The notes beneath the pieces are model-generated. The model did not search any database and was not told where the DNA came from. It worked only from the letters and a program-made list of their open reading frames with translations. Both the position numbers and the translations under genes were made by a program. Positions 59,513 through 64,000 of a stretch of DNA of 64,000 nucleotides are shown here, piece after piece (within the stretch, counting starts at the first letter, position 1; each line of letters opens with the position of its first letter). The stretch is from contig NZ_CP023407.1 in assembly GCF_003665435.1 (NCBI RefSeq), positions 3,906,001-3,970,000 on the forward strand. The letters are read 5' to 3'. Source of the stretch: Streptomyces fungicidicus (lineage in GTDB: Bacteria > Actinomycetota > Actinomycetes > Streptomycetales > Streptomycetaceae).

Positions 59513-60421
59513 TCAGGTACGGGCCCTGGGCGACGGGCGGGGTGGCAGCGGGGCGGGGACCGGGTCCGCGCGGCGGTCGGCGGCCCGGCCGGCCAGCCAG
59601 GAGACCAGGGCGACCGTGAGGCCGAGGGCGAGCAGGAGCCAGGACGCCGTGCGCAGGGTGGCGGTGAGGGCGTCGTAGACGGCGCCCGCCGCCGGGCGGT
59701 GGACGCGGTCGGGCAGGTCGGCCAGGGTGAGCCGGCGGCCGACGGCGACCGCGAGGGCCAGCAGGGCGCCGCCCAGGGCCGTGCCCAGTCCGGTGGCGGT
59801 GAGCGCGCGCCGGCGGCGGGCGGCGACGGCGATCCCGGCGACGGCGAGGACGACGGTCGCGAGGGGGAGCCAGAAGGCGGCGGCGTCCAGCACGTGGTAT
59901 CCCTTCCTGAGTCCGGCCACCTCGCCGGCCGGCACCACCGGGACCTCGGTGTGGGTGACGGGGATGCGGTGGGCGAAGGGCATGTTGTCGGCGGCGAGCC
60001 GCTGTTTCACCTGCTCGGTGACGGGCGCGAGGTCGACGGTGACCGGTCCCCGGGCGGCGCCGTCGTCGCGCAGCGCGTGCAGGACCGCGCCGTGGACGGC
60101 CCTGTTGCCGGCGTCCCACGCGGTGCGGAACGCGTCGGTGCGGGTGAACGAGCGGACGGCGTCCCGTACGAACGGTCCCACGGTGGCGCGCGCCGTCTCC
60201 GTGTCCAGTTGTCGTACGACCTCGTCCCCGACGGCGTCGGCGACCGCGTCGCGTACGGCCGGGTCGGTGGCCAGCGGGGCCATGGTGCGGACGTAGCCGG
60301 CGGTGTCGGCGAGGCCGAAGGACGCCCAGGCGGCGAGGGCGCCGCAGGGGGCGAGCAGGCAGGCTACGGCGAGCAGTGCCGCCGAGAGGGCGTTGCGGAG
60401 GCGGGTGTCGCGGGGGGCCAC
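59513..60421 (-). CDS. Multi-span membrane protein, function unknown
   Basis: A 302-residue protein: a signal-anchor helix (about 12-34), an extracytoplasmic region of ~140 residues with VTVDLAPVTEQVKQRLA, then three helices (about 180-300) and a Pro/Arg-rich tail. I do not recognise a family. It is upstream of the EEP-family gene by 31 bp on the same strand and may share its transcript. Confidence 0.65.
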   Translation of the reverse strand: MAPRDTRLRNALSAALLAVACLLAPCGALAAWASFGLADTAGYVRTMAPLATDPAVRDAVADAVGDEVVRQLDTETARATVGPFVRDAVRSFTRTDAFRTAWDAGNRAVHGAVLHALRDDGAARGPVTVDLAPVTEQVKQRLAADNMPFAHRIPVTHTEVPVVPAGEVAGLRKGYHVLDAAAFWLPLATVVLAVAGIAVAARRRRALTATGLGTALGGALLALAVAVGRRLTLADLPDRVHRPAAGAVYDALTATLRTASWLLLALGLTVALVSWLAGRAADRRADPVPAPLPPRPSPRART

Positions 60422-60536
60422 CCCTTCAGAGAACGTGCGGGCGGCCGGGGGCGCGAGCGCTGGGTGTGCGTGCGGGTGTACGGGGTGGGCCGAACGGGTG
60501 CGGCGCCACGGCCCGCGGACGGCGGCGCCCGCGGGG

Positions 60537-61001
60537 TCAGCCTGGGCGCTGGTCCGTCGCCGGGCGCTGGTCCGTCGCCCTCTCGTGGGTGTAGAAGCGG
60601 TAGAACATCACCAGGGTCACGCCCGCCGCGACCCCCAGGCCGAGGGCCGTGGAGCGGTAGATGCTCCCGCCGGCCTGGCTGAAGAGGAAACCGACCGCGA
60701 TGCCGCAGAAGGCGCCCCAGACCACCGCGTGTGCTTCGCGGCGCAGTTTCGGGGCCACGGCGAGGAGCGCCATCAGGACCACGGCGAACACCAGCGCGGT
60801 GAGGAAGCCGAAGAGGAGGTTCCAGCCGGTGATGGGCCCGGCGTCGCGCCGGTTGCCCGCGGCCCAGTAGCCGTACACCAGCCCGATCAGGACGGGTATC
60901 ACGACCTTCGCCGCCCGGTGGGTCCGTGCGTCGAAGATGTCCGGGGTCGTCGTCCGGCCCGGTTCGATCGCGCCCCGGGACCGGGGTGCCGCGTGCGCCA
61001 T
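60537..61001 (-). CDS. Small multi-span membrane protein, function unknown
   Basis: A 154-residue membrane protein with four predicted helices (VVIPVLIGLVYGYWA, LLFGFLTALVFAVVLMALLA, VVWGAFCGIAVGFLF, STALGLGVAAGVTLVMFYRFY) and a short C-terminal tail with two ATDQRP units. It is divergent from the phosphatase gene at 61131. Family not recognised. Confidence 0.65.
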   Translation of the reverse strand: MAHAAPRSRGAIEPGRTTTPDIFDARTHRAAKVVIPVLIGLVYGYWAAGNRRDAGPITGWNLLFGFLTALVFAVVLMALLAVAPKLRREAHAVVWGAFCGIAVGFLFSQAGGSIYRSTALGLGVAAGVTLVMFYRFYTHERATDQRPATDQRPG

Positions 61002-61130
61002 GGGAGCACTCCTCTCTCCTCACCCCCGCCCCACCAGGGCACACCTCCCGGGGCCCGGCGGCAACTCGGCCGCGCGGGCCGGGCCCGGGGACCGGATGCG
61101 GGCGGCACCGCCCCGTGTTTCGCTGGGGCC

Positions 61131-62351
61131 GTGAGTCCGGGCAACGAGGGTCACGGCCGGCACGACCGGCGTCCGCGGGCCGGCCGGGGGGACGTCGTGC
61201 AGCGGCAGGAGATGCTGCGGGTGCGCGGGCGCAGCGTCGCCTGGATCCCCCCGCTGGTGCTGCTCGTCGGCATCGCGGTGACGGACTACAACACCACCGG
61301 CGAGTTCCGGGTCATCTCCTGGATCGTGCTGGTGCCGGGCATCGCCGCCGCGCTCTGCGGGGTGTGGGGCACGGCCGTGTACGCGGTGCTCGCGATGGTC
61401 TTCTACACCGCCGTGGACAACGCCTGGCCGCACCAGTTCCAGGCGGGGCTGCCGGACTTCATCCTGGTCGCCGCGGGTGGCGTCCTCTCCACGCTGGCCT
61501 GCCTGGTGCGGGTGCGCGGTGAGCGGCGCGCGCTGCACATGCGCGACGTCACCGACACCGTGCGGGCCACCGTGCTGCGCCCCCTGCCGCCGCGCTGGGG
61601 CGGCCTGGAGCACGCCGGGGTCTACCTCCCCGCGGACGCCGACGCCCGGGTCGGCGGCGACTTCTACGACATCCAGCCGGGCCCGCACGGCACCCGCGTC
61701 CTCGTCGGCGACGTCCAGGGGAAGGGGCTGGGCGCGGTGGAGACGTCGGCGGTGCTGCTCGGCGCCTTCCGCGAGGCCGGCTACCACGAGGCCGAGCTGA
61801 CGGCCGTCGCCGACCGGCTGGAGGACCGGATGCTGCGGCACCGCGAGTACACGACGGCGCTCGGCCGGGGCGACGGCGACCGGTTCGCCACCGCCGTCCT
61901 GCTCGGCTTTCCCCCGGACCGGACCGACGTCGTGGACGCCGTGGTCTTCGGGCACGAACGCCCGCTGGCCGTCGGCCCCGACGGCGTACGGTCCCTGCGG
62001 GCGGCCGGCGGGCTCCCGATCGGCTGCCGCGACCTCGCGCCCGGCCCGCTGCCGGTGAGCCGGCTGCCGGTGGCCCCCGACGAGACGCTGCTGCTGGTCA
62101 CCGACGGGGTGACCGAGGCCAGGGACGGTGAGGGGAACTTCTACCGGCTCGCCGACGAGCTGTGCCGGGCGGTGGCGGCGGACCCGGGGGTCGCCGCACC
62201 GGGCCTGCTGGTCGCCGCCGTGCGGGAAGGGACGCTGCGGCACAGCCGGGGGCACCTGGACGACGACACCACCGCCTTCGCGGTACGGCGGACCCGCGCG
62301 TCCGGGGGCGAAGGCCCCGAAGGCCCCGAAGGGGGACGTTCACCACGGTGA
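61131..62351 (+). CDS. Membrane SpoIIE-type PP2C phosphatase
   Basis: A 406-residue protein: an N-terminal membrane part with three or four helices (about residues 40-130, IPPLVLLVGIAV, VISWIVLVPGIAAALCG) and a C-terminal PP2C SpoIIE domain (ADARVGGDFYDIQPG, VGDVQGKGLGAVETSAVLL, LVTDGVTEARD, LDDDTTAFAVRR). It should dephosphorylate an anti-anti-sigma factor. GTG 61131 gives this length; GTG 61197 with GGGGGGAC before it is a good alternative. Confidence 0.85.
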   Translation: MSPGNEGHGRHDRRPRAGRGDVVQRQEMLRVRGRSVAWIPPLVLLVGIAVTDYNTTGEFRVISWIVLVPGIAAALCGVWGTAVYAVLAMVFYTAVDNAWPHQFQAGLPDFILVAAGGVLSTLACLVRVRGERRALHMRDVTDTVRATVLRPLPPRWGGLEHAGVYLPADADARVGGDFYDIQPGPHGTRVLVGDVQGKGLGAVETSAVLLGAFREAGYHEAELTAVADRLEDRMLRHREYTTALGRGDGDRFATAVLLGFPPDRTDVVDAVVFGHERPLAVGPDGVRSLRAAGGLPIGCRDLAPGPLPVSRLPVAPDETLLLVTDGVTEARDGEGNFYRLADELCRAVAADPGVAAPGLLVAAVREGTLRHSRGHLDDDTTAFAVRRTRASGGEGPEGPEGGRSPR

Positions 62352-62418
62352 CACCACCCCGCGCGGTCACAACGGTTACCGTGCTGCCGTAGATGATCGC
62401 CAGGGGAGGGGACCGACC

Positions 62419-63495
62419 ATGCCCGGAACCGTGCTGCTGCTGGCGGCCTCGCCGCTGGGCCGGGGGCGGCTGGTGGACGCGGCGTCCGTGCTCCCGGTCC
62501 TCGCGGCGGTGCCGCCGGCCGTGCTGTCCGGCGCCGACACCGCGAACGTCGTCGAACTCGCCGACCCGCTGGAGCCGCAGGCCGTGCTGACCCGGCTGCG
62601 CGCGGCCGCCGCCGCCCCGGGGCCGCTGACGGTGTACGTCGCCGGGCAGCTCCAGCTCGACCGCCGGCAGCGGCTGCCCCATCTGGCGCTGGCCCGCACG
62701 ACCGCGTCGACCGTGCGGTACACGGGGCTGCCGTGGCACTGGTTCCGGGAGGAGCTGCGGCTGCGTCCGGCGGGGGCGACGACGCTCTTCCTCGACCTGC
62801 ACGCCGACCCGGAGGCCTGGCGGTCGCTGTGCGCGCCGGGCCCGGGGCCGTCCCCGCTCGACTGCGGGCGGGACAACGCGGTGTACGGCCGTGTCGCGCC
62901 GCCGCCGTCCCGCCGCGCGGTCGCATCCCCGTCGTACATGAAGGCGGTCGCGACGATTCTGCGCAGCGGGTGGCGTCCGCCGGACGAGGAGCTGAACCAG
63001 CAGGCGCTGACGAGGATCGCGCCGGAGAGCGCGGGCACCGGTCTGCCGCTGGCGCAGCGGGGGCCCGTGCCGGGGGATCCGCACGCGGCCGTCACCGCGG
63101 CGGTGCGCGCGGGCCGGCACGCGGACGCCGACGCGCTCGCGGCGCGGCTGGAGCAGGCGGCCGGCCTGGCACACGGGCCCGTCTCCGAGGAGGTGCTGCA
63201 CTGGACGGAGGTCCGGGCGGACCTGGCGATGCTCGCCGGGGACGCGGCGCGCAGCTGCCGGGCGTGGATGACGGTCGCCGGCACCCGCCTGACCGCGGGG
63301 CAGCCGGGCGACGCGCCCGCCGTCGAGGCGGCCGTGGACCGGGCGCACCACCAGTGGGGCCGGATCACCGACCCGGCCAGGGCCCGCGAACTGGGCACCG
63401 CCCTGGCGGAGCTCCGCGCCCGGGTACCGGGCCGCCGCGAGGGCGCCCTGGACCACGTACGACGCCAGCTGGACCAACTGCAGACCCAGCCCTGA
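62419..63495 (+). CDS. Conserved-looking protein of unknown function
   Basis: A 358-residue soluble protein without recognised domains. The first half has beta/alpha segments (TVLLLAASPLG, LTVYVAGQLQLDRRQRLPHLALA, TLFLDLHADPEAW) that resemble a caspase-like or nucleotide-binding fold only loosely; the second half is helical and TPR-like (AAVTAAVRAGRHADADALAARLEQAAGL, EEVLHWTEVRADLAMLAGDAARSCRAWM). The ATG at 62419 follows GGGGAGGGGACCG. It precedes the small secreted protein and XRE genes and may be linked to them. Confidence 0.6.
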   Translation: MPGTVLLLAASPLGRGRLVDAASVLPVLAAVPPAVLSGADTANVVELADPLEPQAVLTRLRAAAAAPGPLTVYVAGQLQLDRRQRLPHLALARTTASTVRYTGLPWHWFREELRLRPAGATTLFLDLHADPEAWRSLCAPGPGPSPLDCGRDNAVYGRVAPPPSRRAVASPSYMKAVATILRSGWRPPDEELNQQALTRIAPESAGTGLPLAQRGPVPGDPHAAVTAAVRAGRHADADALAARLEQAAGLAHGPVSEEVLHWTEVRADLAMLAGDAARSCRAWMTVAGTRLTAGQPGDAPAVEAAVDRAHHQWGRITDPARARELGTALAELRARVPGRREGALDHVRRQLDQLQTQP

Positions 63496-63640
63496 CCACC
63501 ACCCGCCCGAACTGGACGGACCGGCTGTTCAGGGCGTGCCGACGGGCCGGGCTGGCTGGGGTGAGCCGGCGAGTCGGGCGGGCCGAGGGGGGCGGCCGTG
63601 GCGGGCCGGTGGTCGAGGGGCCGGCGGCACGGGTTGCGCG

Positions 63641-63805
63641 CTACCGCACCGCCGCTTCCACCGGGGTCGTGGTCTGCCGGTCCGGTTCCGGGTCGGAGGC
63701 CCTGGCCGGGCCCGCGTTGGCCGCCAGGACCAGCGCGGCGACCGCCGCGAGGGCCGCGGCGATGCCCCGGGCGTACCGCCCGGTGGTGCGTGTGCGTTCC
63801 AGCAC
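63641..63805 (-). CDS. Small predicted secreted protein, unknown
   Basis: A 54-residue product from GTG 63805: basic start (LERTRTTGRYAR), hydrophobic helix GIAAALAAVAALVLAANAG, a PARASD signal-peptidase-like site and a short acidic tail DPEPDRQTTTPVEAAVR. If cleaved, the mature peptide would be about 20 residues. GAGG is five bases before the GTG. It is divergent from the XRE gene with repeated GGTTTAA sites between. The rest of 63496-63640 holds nothing I can support. Confidence 0.55.
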   Translation of the reverse strand: MLERTRTTGRYARGIAAALAAVAALVLAANAGPARASDPEPDRQTTTPVEAAVR

Positions 63806-63821
63806 GGCGACCTCGCACTGT

Positions 63822-63852
63822 GGGTTAAGCCGGTTTAATCCGCGGTTTAACC
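63822..63852. promoter_or_regulatory. Repeated GGTTTAA elements between the secreted peptide gene and XRE gene
   Basis: GGGTTAA (63822-63828), GGTTTAA (63832-63838) and GGTTTAA (63844-63850) stand 10 and 12 bp apart on the same face of the helix; the last is part of the palindrome GGTTTAACC. They are AT-rich in a GC-rich stretch and are likely operator or promoter elements of the divergent pair. Confidence 0.5.
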
Positions 63853-63898
63853 TAGGGGCTGCGGGTCTCGAACGGCAAGGGGCACAGGGGGAGTTGAC

Positions 63899-64000
63899 AT
63901 GGGGGAGCGGGACGATCCGGGAACCATCGGGCGGCGCGTGCAGCAACTGCGCGTGGAGCGCGGGCTGACCCAGAAACAGCTGGCCGAGCCGGTGTACACC
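63899..64000 (+). CDS. XRE-family regulator, 5' part only
   Basis: The first 34 codons are visible before the right edge. The start MGERDDPGTIGRRVQQLR is followed by VERGLTQKQLAEPVYT, the first helices of an XRE helix-turn-helix. GGGGGA precedes the ATG. The rest of the protein, including any sensor or TPR domain, lies outside the window. Confidence 0.75.
   Translation, partial: MGERDDPGTIGRRVQQLRVERGLTQKQLAEPVYT

Overview
The window reads as a stretch of a Streptomyces chromosome. The DNA is very GC-rich with strong G/C at third codon positions and frequent GTG starts. The gene set is typical of the genus: two branched-chain alpha-keto acid dehydrogenase clusters, a mycothiol-dependent-type enzyme, SpoIIE-type phosphatases, snapalysin with its LysR partner, and a proteasome activator. 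Two exact 14-bp parS sites (17621-17634 and 45408-45421) place it inferentially in the origin-proximal core; from memory the gene order resembles the region near oriC in S. coelicolor relatives. I saw no tRNA, rRNA, CRISPR array or intact insertion sequence.

Bases 1-15200 are a carbon-catabolism block. paaABCDE (aerobic phenylacetyl-CoA epoxidation) runs leftwards. It is followed by a DUF5819-HTTM membrane pair and an rRNA methyltransferase, then paaN, a paaH-like dehydrogenase with a TetR regulator, and bkdR facing bkdA1B1C1. One 14-bp palindrome recurs almost unchanged upstream of paaA, in the paaN/paaH intergenic region and upstream of bkdA1. Each copy has a TTGTCCACA-like element 24, 34 or 45 bp away, always on the gene-distal side relative to paaA, paaN and bkdA1. 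This suggests one TetR regulon joining phenylacetate and branched-chain catabolism.

Bases 15200-26900 hold molybdenum cofactor genes (mobA fusion, moeA), a K+ channel whose start lies on a parS site, a DrrAB-like ABC exporter, a quinone oxidoreductase, a surface protein, the proteasome activator Bpa and two divergent transmembrane Ser/Thr kinases. Bases 26900-30900 are the second bkd cluster behind a leader with a perfect CTTGGATATCCAAG palindrome. Bases 30900-47300 are mostly housekeeping genes: a Bro-N protein, DD-carboxypeptidase, GntR-MFS pair, nitrilase-type hydrolase, M18 aminopeptidase, acyl-CoA dehydrogenase, pirin, a PAS-GAF-PP2C-ATPase switch protein and aspS.

Bases 47300-54100 contain a polysaccharide pyruvyl transferase, then a rearranged cassette in which an intact Rpn-type nuclease gene and an intact PH-domain gene are flanked by short C-terminal remnants of the reciprocal genes, then metG and a TerF-like VWA protein with long internal repeats. 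Bases 54100-64000 carry PhoX behind a PHO box, the LysR-snapalysin pair, an EEP-family membrane enzyme, membrane proteins, a second SpoIIE phosphatase, an unknown protein, and a small predicted secreted peptide divergent from an XRE regulator cut by the window edge.
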